From contig NW_003314328.1 of assembly GCF_000143415.4 (NCBI RefSeq), positions 647,889 through 711,888 of the forward strand: a stretch of 64,000 bases of DNA, written 5' to 3'. Below are positions 1-11,600 of the stretch, piece by piece. A model generated the notes under the pieces. The model made no database searches, was not told the origin of the DNA, and saw nothing but the letters and a program-made list of their open reading frames with translations. Source of the DNA: Selaginella moellendorffii (Eukaryota; Streptophyta; Lycopodiopsida; Selaginellales; Selaginellaceae). The position numbers and the translations under genes were made by a program. Numbering within the stretch: the stretch's first letter is position 1; the number at the start of each line of letters is the position of its first letter.

Positions 1-179
1 AGAAACCGAGACGTAAGAGAGAAAAGTTTCAGAAGTTAGCTTGTTCTACCTAGCTGGTTTCTTCTCGTCGTCAAATGGCGGAGAACAGGTGATTTTCTTA
101 CATGTGTTTTTAATGAATACAAGTTCACTGTTGCAACAGGTTTGTCAAGCGATGTAAGAAATATTTGCTTGTAGGTGTA

Positions 180-673
180 ATGGATGATCTGGCCACTGTC
201 GTTGATTCAAAGCATGCCATTACGTTTGCCCACGAAGGGCACAGCGTTTGGCAAGTTGGACATGTCTTTACCTTCAGACACCCATTCAAGCAAACCGTGC
301 AGGAGGTGCCAGTCATTCTCGAAGTGGAAGCATTGTTTCGGAACTCGGATCTCATCCTCTTGAGACGGATGTATGGTGAGTTCCATAAGTATCCAGTGTT
401 GGAAATACCGCAGCAAGGCATGGAGTATTTCCTCCTTGGCTGCCGGCATGGACTTGTTGCAGTGAGACACGGCGTTGTGAGTGAAGATTCGGAGGAAGCG
501 TCCTCCATTCGAACAAATGGCTTCTTAATGGTGGATCTGTCAAGGGTGAAAGTGGTGGTGGACTCTTCGAAGCCGACAGTGGAGCTTTGATTGGCATGAA
601 CATCGGGGTTAACCATGAAGAGGAGTGTTGTGTTTTTGTCTCATCTTCTCTTCTCATGGAAATACTAGGCTAG
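180..673 (+). pseudogene. Trypsin-like serine peptidase fragment, frameshifted
   Basis: The reading frame from the ATG at 180 contains AITFAHEGH, a plausible catalytic His region, and then NSDLILLR, a plausible Asp strand. It runs to about 485. The serine motif GESGGGLFEADSGALIG lies in another frame from about 485 to the stop at 671-673. Together these give the His-Asp-Ser order of a chymotrypsin-fold (S1-like) peptidase. No usable intron fits at the frame change, so it is a frameshift mutation or a sequence error. A possible acceptor (ttgtag) just before the start suggests that upstream coding sequence may exist, and no signal peptide is visible. The family is inferred from the three catalytic-type motifs only; overall similarity could not be tested. 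Confidence 0.45.
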
Positions 674-727
674 GCTAGGCTCTGTTTTGTTTCCTTACAA
701 TATATCCATCTAAGCGCGCAGCAGCGT

Positions 728-958
728 TCATTCCATCAGCGAACGGTGCTCCATTTGCGAGATGTTTTCGCGACGAGCGAGGATGTAGCTAGATGCTATG
801 GTGAGCTCGAGCCAGGGTAGAACGTCGAGATTCGAGAAGGCGGGATTGTCTGTTTGGAAGTCGAGCTGTTGAACCATTCGAGCAGTCGAGAGACGACCAG
901 CTCCGCGTATGTCAGCTTTTTTACGTCGAAATCTTTCTCCCACAGAAGCCGCAGTCAC
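728..958 (-). other. Short open frame, possible terminal exon of unknown gene
   Basis: A 76-codon open frame on the minus strand ends with the residues ARRENISQMEHRSLME. Its composition is mixed and protein-like rather than low complexity, and an acceptor-like CCAG lies at its upstream edge. I recognise no family. It could be the last exon of a small minus-strand gene or chance. The 960-1316 stretch between it and the next gene holds no other supported feature. Confidence 0.18.
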
Positions 959-1316
959 GCTGGTTTAGCAGACAAGACAAGGTATGTGCCTGATTGATCT
1001 GCTAGGACGATCTAACCATCTAGCTTGTGCAGTGGAGACTATGACGCCGGGAAAATTTCTTGAGATGACAAGATGGATGTGTGGCTAGAGATTCGCTATG
1101 CTTTGATGTGTTCTCTCCGCGTTGGCAAGAACTTGCGAGTTTATGACACACCAGTTACTTGCGCTAGCAACATGATCCTGTAAAAGAGCTGTAGCCAAGC
1201 TAGAAATGCACGCGGCAGCATCAGGCAGGAACTCGGCTGGTCGAGATTCGGTTCCGTCTCCCAGAACTAAGGAGTGATATTTCACGGCGGTCGCTCTAGG
1301 GTTTGGGTTTGCGTGA

Positions 1317-2570
1317 ATGGAGGGCAATATTCTAAGCGATGTCTTCCAGCACCTCGAGGTGAGCAGCTCCATCTGTGGGGTGTAAGTTGCCAAATTTGGA
1401 TTTTTTGCAGCAGCATCGCTCTGCGGATGCGGATGAGCGAAAGTGCCGCGAGTACCAGCAGCTTCTTGTCAAGGTAAGCAGGATCGATTTCTGGAAGAGT
1501 AAATTCTCCATCGATTTGCGTTGCTGATACGCAAGAGAGCTGTGACAGGGCGAGAGTTTAATGCTGTTTTGTTTGTTTCCGCAGCAACGCACTGAGGTTC
1601 AACACCTTCTCGAGCAACAGCAGCAACTCAACGAGCAGCAGCAGCGGCTCAACAAGCAACTCCAGCAGCTGCTCCGGCTGCCGCCAGAGCCAAAGCCAGA
1701 GCCAGAGCCTACTGTGGTCTTTCCAAAGGTATCACCTTTAGCTCCTGTTCCTGCTTTCTTTCCTCTTAGATCATCAAGCTTTCTTCTTTTTCTTCTCAGG
1801 AAGAACCTGTGCTGCGAGTTGTGAATGGCTGGTACACTGGCTGGGACATAATTTCCAAAGCGCGGGAGGATGCGGCAATCGTCGGGATCGACCAGTTTGG
1901 CCACCGTGCAGTACACTTGCCCGATCATGCGTGCGTCGTGGTGGCTAGAGACGGCCTCGAAGTCTTCCAGCGGCTTGATCTTCGCTTCCCGAAAGCCATA
2001 GACAACAAGACGACCACTGGCTACGTTCTCTCGGACTATGATATGTGTGGAGACAATGCCGCCGGAGCTCGAATGGTGGTAACCGAGGACCACATTTCGC
2101 CAAGCATGGGAAGCGTGGGCACGGATCGTTACGAGGACGAGCCTGGAGAGCATTTGGTGATGGGATGCGACGAGTCTGGAAAGCTGATAGTCCGCTGGGG
2201 ACAAATGCTTTGGGTCAAGCTTCCCAGCGGCTTGAAGATTCCAGATTTTTACCGCGAGAAATGTGCGCACTTCGGCATCGGGAGCGGTGCGGAACTCGAT
2301 GGAGGTGCAGTCTTTACTCGTGGTAAGTGAATCTTGGTATTGTTCTTGTTTGCTGTTCGTTGGTAACATGGTTCTTGATGTGTTTCAGCTGGTTTCCTTG
2401 GCATAGCTACGAGAAATGATGAGCGGAGTTACTGGATTTGGCGAGTCTGTGGGACGGAAGCTCCTTGCGTGCGGATTAAAGTAATCAAATGCAAAGACAA
2501 GCTTGCAAAAGCAGGATTTGTAGCAGAGAAGTTGGAGGCCACAGCCTGCCATGAAAGCTTACTGTCCTGA
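1317..2570 (+). CDS. Five-exon gene, Gln-rich coiled coil plus unknown C-terminal domain
   Basis: Exons at 1317-1358, 1411-1473, 1585-1728, 1800-2322 and 2389-2570 join in frame across four GT-AG introns (52-111 nt). Start and stop are both present. The N-terminal third is a Gln/Leu/Glu-rich heptad-like segment (LLEQQQQLNEQQQRLNKQL), very probably a coiled coil, followed by a short Pro-Glu run (PEPKPEPEP). The C-terminal part is a globular-looking region of about 230 residues rich in Gly, Asp and hydrophobic residues, beginning EEPVLRVVNGWYTGWDII. There is no signal peptide or membrane span. I do not recognise the C-terminal domain. The coiled coil suggests oligomerisation, but no function can be assigned. 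Confidence 0.7.
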
Positions 2571-2779
2571 GGTTTGTCACTCCTTGCCAGGTACTTCTTG
2601 GAACTTTGAAGTTATTTCTAGGATTCCTGGAGAAATTGAAGAGCGTTTAGTTATGATACTTGAGAATTCGACCTGAATATAAAATCGGCTCTTTTTCTTG
2701 GATTTGCCTGCTGGGCTCATGGTTTCTTCCAGGACCTTTAGCTTCACGCTCTTGGCTGCAGCCACAAAGAGTTCCATGG

Positions 2780-4600
2780 CCGTTCACTCTCGGGCTCGAC
2801 AGGTGAAACTGGACGCTGCGATCTTTGTTGGGAACGCTCTGATGATTCCGATGGACGTTTGACTCTGGTTTTTCATGACGTTATGTAGAGAACGACGAGT
2901 TTGCCACCGCTTTGGAGCTCTTTTCGCTGGCACTGTTTCGTGATACTCGGACTGTCGTGACTGTTCTCATGGCTTGTGAAAGCCTGACCTTGGCAGCAGA
3001 AAAGTCGACATCATATTTTGGAGAAAACTAACTGGAAAGCACAACACTCTGCTAGATGCTTATACGAAGTGTGGCAGCGATTCGAGGAAAGTATTCGCAA
3101 GCATGCAGCGTCACGGTGTTGTGTCATTGAACGCTCTAATGCTTGGGTATGTAGGGAACGGGAAGGACGAGCTGGCACTCGAGCCCGACTTGCGGATGCT
3201 AGGACGTAGCTGCTGTGGCCTGTGCTGGACTATCAGCAAGAGAAAAAAAGCAGTGAACTCGATGTGAAAGGAACCAGGATCCATCTTCAAGCTCGAAACT
3301 GTGGGTTTGATTTGGAACTTTTCGTGGCCAATGCTCTGACTGATAAGTCTTTGGTTGTTTTATGGGCGTTGCTGCTACAGGGGTACTGAGGTGGCGGTGA
3401 ACTTGCTTTGTAAGTCTTTCAAAGTGGCCTTCTCTGATTGCTTATTTCAGTTTGGCAGCAAAAGAAACGTTCAAATCCTGGAATCCACTCAACAGTTACG
3501 AGTTTCATCAAATGTGCTCTATAGCTTTCAAGGTTAAAGTTCTTCCAGTCACAACGATGCTCCCGAGTCTGAGAAAACTCTTCAATTTTTCATGTTTTAA
3601 GAAGTTCTAGGGGCAAAGCACCATGGCAGCTATGTTCACTCACAAATGTCAGGGTCAAAGCCATGAAGCCGAAGCTTGTAGTTGTAGTGTTTAGAACTCT
3701 CAAAAACGCAATCGGGCGAGCAACAGACATCTACTCATCCACGAACCCCAGACACGGAAACAATTTTTAAAAACTTTGAGCGTGTGAGCAAAAGTTGGCG
3801 ACTGTCCCCGCCAGGAACTCGTGCTGCTCACTCAACAGGGGCTGATCATCGGAGACTGGCAAAGGAGTTGGCTGATCATCTCTTGGAGACTCTCCACACC
3901 AGTGCCAAATTTGCCCAGAGCGGGAATCTAAACCGAATCCAGGAATTGTTTCCGAAGATGCCGTGGCACAGCAATGCGTCTGATAAAACTTGCTAATGCA
4001 AATTTACGCAGGCGTGGCAAAACCTTTGTATCGATTTGTCTTGGAAAGATCTCTATAAAAGATAGTCTCTTGTGAAACGCGGTAGCGTCTGCATATGCCC
4101 ATCCTTGGCGATGATAGATGTTATGACAAACGAACCACAACAGCAAAAAAAAATTGGTGGCAGGATTAGCAAGAGAACAAAGCTGTGAACTCGATGACAA
4201 AATGGTGAAGGCGCAGAAAGGAACCATGATTCATCCGTAAGCTCGGCAACATTTCATGGCCAATGCTCTCATTGCAAAGTGAAGTTTTTAGCGGTTTGAG
4301 GCATCCTGATGTTTCATTGGCATGACTGCTATGCACAGGGGTACGCGGAAGATGGAGGTGAACTTGTTGTAAGTTTTTCGAAGACTGGAGCAAAACGGTC
4401 ATGGTGTTTGTTAAATTGCTCGGGCTTTGGTCGCTGCTCTAATGGCTTGTTCCAGTTTGGCAGGAAAGAGCATGGAATGAAACTCAAATCTGTGGAGAAA
4501 TATCCCTGGAAATCCACGAGTGACACCGTCAAACATGCTTTGGTAAGTCTATTCAAACTGTGGATTCATGTTGGCAGTGTTTGACAAAATGAGTGTTTGA
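2780..4600 (+). pseudogene. Decayed PPR-repeat sequence, two diverged copies
   Basis: Fragments in shifting frames match the plant PPR repeat pattern. VSLNALMLGYVGNGKDELAL near 3124 resembles the usual VVSWNALILGYAENGQGELAL, and a second piece near 3920 reads SGNLNRIQELFPKMPW. Stops and frameshifts interrupt all frames. The stretch about 3240-3510 is repeated in diverged form at about 4170-4470, sharing the gtgaactcgatg, ggccaatgctct and caggggtac words. A short word, gcaccatggcagctatgt, also recurs near 3620 and 4880. This is an old, internally duplicated PPR remnant with no plausible product. Confidence 0.5.
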
Positions 4601-5164
4601 CATTGTCTCGTGGAATTCGCAGATCATCCTCGCTTGTGGCAGCATTCCAGAAAATCTCGCGGACATTCGTCGCCGCTCTCGCAGCTTGTGCAGCCCTTTC
4701 CGCTCATGAAGATGGAGAATTCTTGGCCTCAAAAGCTTGTCCAAACTTCTGTCGTCCAATTTTCCAGCCAAAACTTCTTCTTTTCCTTCAACTCGGCTCC
4801 TTCTCGTAAAAAAGTTCCTCGATGAAATTCTCGAAATTAAACGTTCTCGATGCACAAAGCGAAGTGCTCGCGCGCATAGCACCATGGCAGCTATGTCATC
4901 AACTTAATCCGAGGAGCTTAATTACTTTAAAAAAAACACACCTCCAGTCGGACGTTTGCCGCCCGTTTCCCGCCCGGAATTCAAACTCGTCGCTTTAATG
5001 AATGCCACGCCGTTTAAAAAGTGGAAAAAAAAGGGGTATCATCGAATATTCGCAGTTGACGGTCCCACTTAAGATGCCGCTCTTGCCAACGGCCAGGATG
5101 TTCTAGGCCCGGACATACGTTTGATTTTCTTCCGTGTGGGCTCTCACCAGTGGAGGAGCGCGCG
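4601..5164. other. Intergenic stretch, no gene seen
   Basis: I see only low-information frames here. The right part (about 4960-5164) is the immediate upstream region of the DUF1218 gene and probably contains its promoter and 5' UTR. No clear TATA box could be assigned. Confidence 0.4.
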
Positions 5165-6096
5165 ATGGCGGTGAAGAACTGGGTCTCGCGGCTGGACAGC
5201 AAGGGCAAGATCGTGTGCTCTCTGGTTGTGGCGCTCAGTGTCTTCTCGGCGATTCTTGGCTTCTCGGCCGAGGGCGAGCGCGTCAGGGTATGTGTGATTC
5301 GATTTCTCCCCGTTCTTGCCCTATTCTCGCTCTTCCTCTCGATTCTTGGCTGGATTTCCTAGCAGCTGGGTTTTTCTTGATTGGATTCCAGTGCTGGGCG
5401 ATGCATTCCTTCTCAAGCTTGGGAATCTCTTTTCTTGTTCTTTCTTCCTTTTCTTGATACTCTGTACTAACGAAGACTTATTTGTTACGCGAAGCCCGAC
5501 GAGGTGCGTCGCGTCAATGGGGCGTGTACATATCCCAAGAGCTCGGCGTTGGGTCTTGGAATCAGCGCGGCCCTCTTCCTCCTCGCCGCCCAAGTCCTCG
5601 TTAACGTCTTTGGCGGCTGCATTTGCTGCGAGAGGAGATCGAGCTCCTCGTTCGTTTCCATGATCCGGCTCGCAACTTTGAGCTTGATCGCCTCCTGGTA
5701 AGTCAAGCTTGGTTTTCTCCTTGGTTCCCTAGCTTATAACTTTGCTCGATCTTGGGTCTCTAGCTTATAACGTTTGCTCGATCTTCCAGGATCACTTTCT
5801 TCTTCGCTTTCATCCTGCTCGTCGTGGGAGCAAGCTTGAATCAGCGCCACCAGGACGATCACTGGTTCACTGGCCAGTGCTTCGTCGTCAAGCGTGGGGT
5901 ATTTGCTGGTGCCGCGGTGCTCTCGCTCGCGACTGGAGCTCTGGGAGTTCTCTACTACTTCGCCGCCTCCGAGACGAGGAAGCAGGACTGGCAAAGCCAT
6001 CAACCGGGCGGTGTCACCATGGGCCAGTCGTATGGAGCTCACCAGTTTGGAAGCTACTCTCCATACCCACAAAGCAGCCAGTTCCCTTCCATTTGA
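5165..6096 (+). CDS. DUF1218 family membrane protein
   Basis: Three exons (5165-5287, 5495-5697, 5790-6096) give a 210-residue protein with complete start and stop. The N-terminal segment (KIVCSLVVALSVFSAILGF) is the first membrane span. Exon 2 carries the family-typical YPKSSALGLGISAALFLLAAQ region followed by a Cys pair (GCICCE), and exon 3 adds two more hydrophobic spans. Four spans with a Gln/Ser/Tyr-rich cytosolic tail is the usual layout of this plant-specific family, whose Arabidopsis members include VCC, linked to vein and organ symmetry. The biochemical role is not established. It ends 211 bp from the stop of the convergent EF-hand gene, and that short interval holds no feature. Confidence 0.85.
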
Positions 6097-6307
6097 ATCA
6101 AGCTAAGTGGTTTCTTTCTCTTGGTACCATCTCTCTCGTGGAGCTTAAAGAGCTTAGATTTCTTGTCTAGGTGCTCGCTTGAATAAGAGAGCGTTCTTCC
6201 CGAGTCTTAAGACTTACTCTTTACGATCTTACGTAGAGCTTGTACGAGATCTCAAAGATAAGATTTCTTGTCCTTGAAAGCAATCAATAGAACTGGATTG
6301 TCTTGCT

Positions 6308-7889
6308 TCACGAGCAGCAGTATGGTTGTCTTCCAGGACTCGATGGAGCCATCGTTGGGCAAAGAGACGGACACATATTTTCTCCTATCAAAGATCTTCC
6401 TGTGGAGAAGTAAAGGAATTGTTCCCAGCTTATAGCACCGATTCCTATCAGACAGGCACCAAAACACTTGTTTAGATTTAAGAAAATGGTTCTTTTCTTG
6501 TTCTTCACTCACCTGTGTTGTCAATCCGGCTGAAGACACTCTCGAAGGACTCTCGTCGGCCATCCTTGTTTCGTGCTCTGGACAGCTGCATGAAGGCAGC
6601 GATCTGCAGCACAGGAGAGATTCAAGTTCTTAGCACCGTTGGAGAGGAGATTTTTTGAGAGCATACAGACATCTTTGTCGCGTTTCATCGCCACCATGAG
6701 CTCGCCCTTGGTGATTTTCCTGCAAGTTACTGAGGCGCTGTCCAAAAATAAAGAAGCTTACCCTGTGTTTTCAGAGTCGATCTTCGTGAACATGTCCAAT
6801 AGCCTTTGGTACTCCTTCACCGAAATTCCCACCGCCGCCGCTTGTGTCCTGGTGTAAGCAGCATCTCTTGCATTCTTGCTGGCTGCTCTTACAGCTCCAA
6901 ACGCTGCTGTTAGCTGCTCCATCGCCCTGTTTACGCACTAAACTAAGCTTACTTCTGAGAATTATCATCCGAGATCGAAAGTTTTTCCTTACCTTGCGTG
7001 AAATGTCAATGCGCTGTGAAGGAATTGCTCGAGAAGTTGCTGCAGACTCCTCGCAAGTCAGCTCTCCAAATAGGATGTACTTAATCCTCACCATGTAAGG
7101 CTCAAATGGATCACCAATGTCTCCCGGCCAGCGAGGGTGCCACCCTTCTGCGTGCGGTTTGAGCGGTATCTCACCTTTCCTCGCAGTCAAGAGATGTGGC
7201 ATCGTTTCTGATGGAAACATCTGGAAACGAAATGCATAAGTTAGAGCTTACTCTTGTAAGCTCGACTCTTTGATCTAAGCACTTACAACTTACTCTGGGA
7301 ACAACTCCGCGAGAGCCAAACTGCTGAATGGAAGCATCAAGAGCTACGTTGATCCTCTCTGCCTGCGATCAAGGAATGCTTCAAGGACTTAAAAGCCTTA
7401 GAAAAAAGAAGCTCAAGAAACTACCGTAGCATTGCGCATCTCTTCAGCAGCTAGTATCGCCTCGGCAGCAGTGTAAAGGCTAGAGACTTGTTCCTCTGTT
7501 AGAAACAAAGAGGAGAAAAATAAAAAAATAGAAGAGAAGTGTTCCACAAGTCATGGAAGAAACGCTCAAACAGGCAAGAAATTTGTTACCAGTTTGACCT
7601 TACGATTGCATTGATAAGCATCCATGCTGTTGCAATGGTTGAGCTTCTGCTCCAGCCGGGCGCAGGACTGGATTGCCCGCGACACATCAATGTCGTAGCA
7701 TTGGACACCTGATCGACAAAGAACACATAAGAAAACCGTAGAAAATCCCCCAAACTCACGCTTCATCTCCGTCGCCCATGTCTGCAGCGCATACCGGAGT
7801 TGCCACACCTTGCTGCTCCTCTGGAACTGTGGATCTCGCCACACAGCGCAATCGGTGATGATGGCGCGCGCGAGCTCCTCGCACGCCAT
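6308..7889 (-). CDS. EF-hand protein, plant, 351 aa
   Basis: Nine exons join in frame: 7889-7760, 7708-7604, 7495-7425, 7362-7294, 7220-6993, 6937-6762, 6719-6671, 6603-6513 and 6444-6308, giving 351 residues. The first two thirds is mainly helical and unrecognised (MACEELARAIITDCAVW..., WHPRWPGDIGDPFEPYM). The C-terminal third has two EF-hand-like loops. Loop 1 is DSENTGKITKGE, with Asp at 1 and Glu at 12. Loop 2 is DNTGIGAISWEQ, with Gln at 12, so Ca binding there is doubtful. The donor of exon 7 (GAT|GTCTGT) is weak. The protein probably acts as a Ca-responsive soluble factor, but its pathway is unknown. It is divergent from the callose synthase gene. Confidence 0.7.
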
Positions 7890-8639
7890 AGCCGAGCCTT
7901 AGGGCTCAACTGAAACAGGCGGCAGTTCTCATTTTAAATGTCTCTTACACGTGTCACTCATCCACTGGTTTTTTCCAGCGTGGATGCTGACATGGATAGA
8001 TTATACTTAAGTAATGTAAAATAACATCCTCAATCACATTTAGGCGCGCTCGCCAATCAATGCGAGCATAGGCATTATTATTCGATATGTACCGTGACGC
8101 TGTCGACGATGCTGCCCGCGAGCTACTACGACCTACTGCGACCCTATCGAGAGAGTCTCCCGCGACAGCGATCGCGACACCTCTCTGGTGCGCTATCGAT
8201 TCGATCGCTTTCGCCGCGACAGTGCCACTGCCCCTGCCCAAAAGCGCAAGCGCAATGCGCTGCCAGATAGCTGCTTAACAGGTACCATGGCCGCCGCTGG
8301 AAAGCGTGGCTAGGAGTGGAAGAATCGAGCCGCAAGTGTTCTTGACACCCCTGGCGTCACAATCTTTGCAGGGAGCGGCAGGAGCGATGGAATAAATGGC
8401 GGCATTCGCGCTGGGACTATCGCTGTTCATCGTCTAGGGCGCCGTACGCGAGGAGCAAGAACCCTGGGGTTTTTGGCGCTGGAATGGCGCCTCGGCGATC
8501 AGGTAGCGAGCTCGCATCTCCTGCCTTTCCAGGATTTCAGGCTCACAATGCTCGCAGGTTTGGGATTCATCATCTATTGGAGTAGAGATTCGATATTACG
8601 CCGCCTCTGATCGATCTCTATCGTCTATCGCCGTGAGCA
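7890..8639. promoter_or_regulatory. Divergent promoter region, EF-hand gene / callose synthase
   Basis: These 750 bp separate two start codons pointing away from each other, so the segment must hold both promoters and 5' UTRs. The middle (about 8090-8260) is rich in GCGAC/CGATCG words with several short inverted repeats. No convincing TATA box was found near either start, and no small gene is visible. Confidence 0.5.
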
Positions 8640-11600
8640 ATGACGACGAGGCTACCGCGGACGTTCACCACTGGGACGTTCCCGACCGAATTCGATAGTG
8701 AGGTCGTGCCATCGTCCTTGGGTCCTATCGCCGCCATACTCCGTGTTGCCAATGAGGTCGAGCTAGACAGCCAACGAGTGGCTTATCTTTGTAAGTTTTT
8801 GTATAGCGATTCTGATCGATTTCTTATCTATGTTCTTCTCGTGGATTGATAGGCCGGTTCTATGCTTTCGAGAGAGCTCACTATGATGATCCTTCTTCGA
8901 GTGGTCGAGGAGTCCGGCAGTTCAAGACGGCGCTTCTGCAGCGGCTGGAGAAGGTCTGGAGTTTATTTTGTTTCGCTCTCTTCGTGTTCTTATTTCTTTT
9001 GGGCAGGATGAGGAGCCCTCCAGGCTTGCGAGGCGTGCAAGAAGCGATGCGCGGGAGATGCAGCAGTTCTACCAAAACTATTACGACAAATACGTCAAGG
9101 CTTTGGAGGCCGACCATCAGGACAGGTCTCATAGCCATGAATTTGAATGCAAAGCTTCACTGTGATTTGGATTAACAGGGCGTCGCTTGCGAAAGCTTAT
9201 CAGACAGCTGGTATTTTGTTTGACGTACTCACGTCTGTGACACGGCAGGACGGAGCGGAAGTGGATTCTGAAGTATTGTTTCTTTTTCGTTGTTTATGTT
9301 CTCGCAAAATAGTTTTTCTTACAACAATATTTTGTGCAGATGCAAGCTATGAACACTGATGTGACCAAGAAGAAAAAGGACATCAAGCACTACAACATCC
9401 TTCCGCTTGATGCCGCCGGCGCGTCCCAAGCCATCATGAAACTAGAAGAGGTACGTTTACCTTGTTCGCTAGTCGGGTTTTCCAATTTATGGTTTACAGG
9501 TCCGGGCTGCTCATGATGCAATAGCGAACGTTCGTGGTTTGCCAAAGAGAAAGGAAGCACCCTCAGACATTCTCGAGTGGCTTCAAGTGATGTTCGGTTT
9601 CCAGGTGTGTATTTGTTGTTCCGATTTCTCTCAGTTTCAACGATGAATTTCAGAAGGATAATGTCGCAAATCAACGAGAGCATTTGATATTGCTCCTTGC
9701 AAATGTCCATGTTTCTTTAGACCCAGAGCCGTCACCACTGTATAAGGTTTGTTTTGTATGGCTGCGAAATAATATTTGACAAGTTTTTTTGGTTTTAAAC
9801 AGTTGGATCAGCGTGCAACAGAGATTGTCATGAAACGAATGTTCAAAAACTATAGAACATGGTGCAAGTTTCTGGGGCGCTCAGACAAACTAGAGTATAC
9901 TGCTCTACTTTTTACTAGGTGCATGGTTCTGATCTCACACAACGTTACAGGCTTCCTGAGATACAATTAGAGGTGCAGCAGCGGATGATCTTGTACATGG
10001 CATTATACCTTTTAATATGGGGGGAAGCTGCAAACGTTCGATTTATGCCCGAGTGTTTGTGTTACATTTTTCATCATGTGAGTAAACTTCGTATATCCGT
10101 ACGGATGTTAACCAAGTTTAAGCTTGCAGATGGCGTCTGAGTTGTCGGGAATGCTTTCTGGGAGAGTTAGCTACGTCACTGGCGAGAATATAAAACCAGC
10201 CTATGGGAGCGAGGACGAGGCTTTCCTTAAAAAAGTCGTGACACCTATTTACAATGTGATTTTCAAGGTATGTGAGCTTTGGTTTTTCTACTGCTCATGA
10301 CGTATCTGCAGGAGAAAGAGAGTAACAGAAACGAAAGTGGCGGCAAGCCGCATTCTTCTTGGCGAAATTATGATGATTTGAACGAATACTTCTGGTTTGT
10401 ACATAGACACCCTCTTGGAAGTTCTAACAACTCAACGTGCAGGTCTAAAACGTGCTTCCGTTTGGGCTGGCCTATGAGAAAAGATGATGAATTTTTTGTT
10501 GGAGCGGCCGAAGAAGCACATAGCAGGTCTTCAAAGGTATTTTCATACTTCGTTATCTTAAAAGGCCTACTGTTTGTTTTTTACAGTTAGCAAGATTTTT
10601 ACCTCGAAAACCAAGTTGCTTAAAGACAAATTTTGTAGAAGCTAGATCATTTTGGCATTTATTCAGAACCTTTGATCGCATGTGGACGTTTTTTATCCTC
10701 TGGCTTCAGGTGAAATCTCGTCTTGATTGGCCTTTTTAAAACAGTGTTTGTTGCTTTCACAGGCGATGATTATCATTGCTTGGAATGGATCTGGCTCTCT
10801 AGGGGCGTTGTTTGAAGGTTCAGTGTTTAAGAAGGTTCTTTCTGTCTTCATCACGGCTGCTGTCCTCCGGTTCTTTCAAGGTAACTTCTGATGTGTTTCA
10901 TAACCAGGTACTAACACTTCGGAAACAGCTCTCCTTGATATAATATTCTCCTTCAAAGCACTCCATAGTCTCGGATATGTTGGTTCGATTAGGCTTGTAT
11001 TGAAAGTTCTGGTTTCTGCTTTTTGGATCGTTATCCTTTCGACCAGCTACGTCCACTCCTGGGAACATCCAACAGGACTGACGAGAACCATTAAAAATTG
11101 GCTGGGACATAATGGGGGGCCTTCCGTGTACTTGGTAGCTGTGATCCTGTATCTCGTACCAAATGCCATCGCAGCTATTTTTTTCTTGTTACCATGCGTG
11201 AGGCGAGTTGCAGAAGAATCAGATGCAATTCCCGTCAGAATTCTTCTTTGGTGGTCTCAGGTAAGTTTCTTTTTTGTGCACCTTATAGCTTCGTTTGTTT
11301 CTATGTTTTTTTTTCTTGCGACAGCCACCGTGCTACATTGGTCGAGGGATGCATGAGGAGCCTTTGCATCTTTTCAGGTAAAGATCTTTGACTATTCTTT
11401 GGCATTTGCTAATATGTTTGTTTTCAGCTACACGTTTTTTTGGATAGTACTCATAACCTGCAAGTTGTTATTTAGCTATTACGTGGAGGTAATCAAATTG
11501 CAGATTTTTCTTCTTGCTTTTTACTGTTTTTATAGATCAAGCCTCTTGTGGAGCCTACAAAATTTATTCTAGATTTTACTAACGTTAGATTTGCGTGGCA

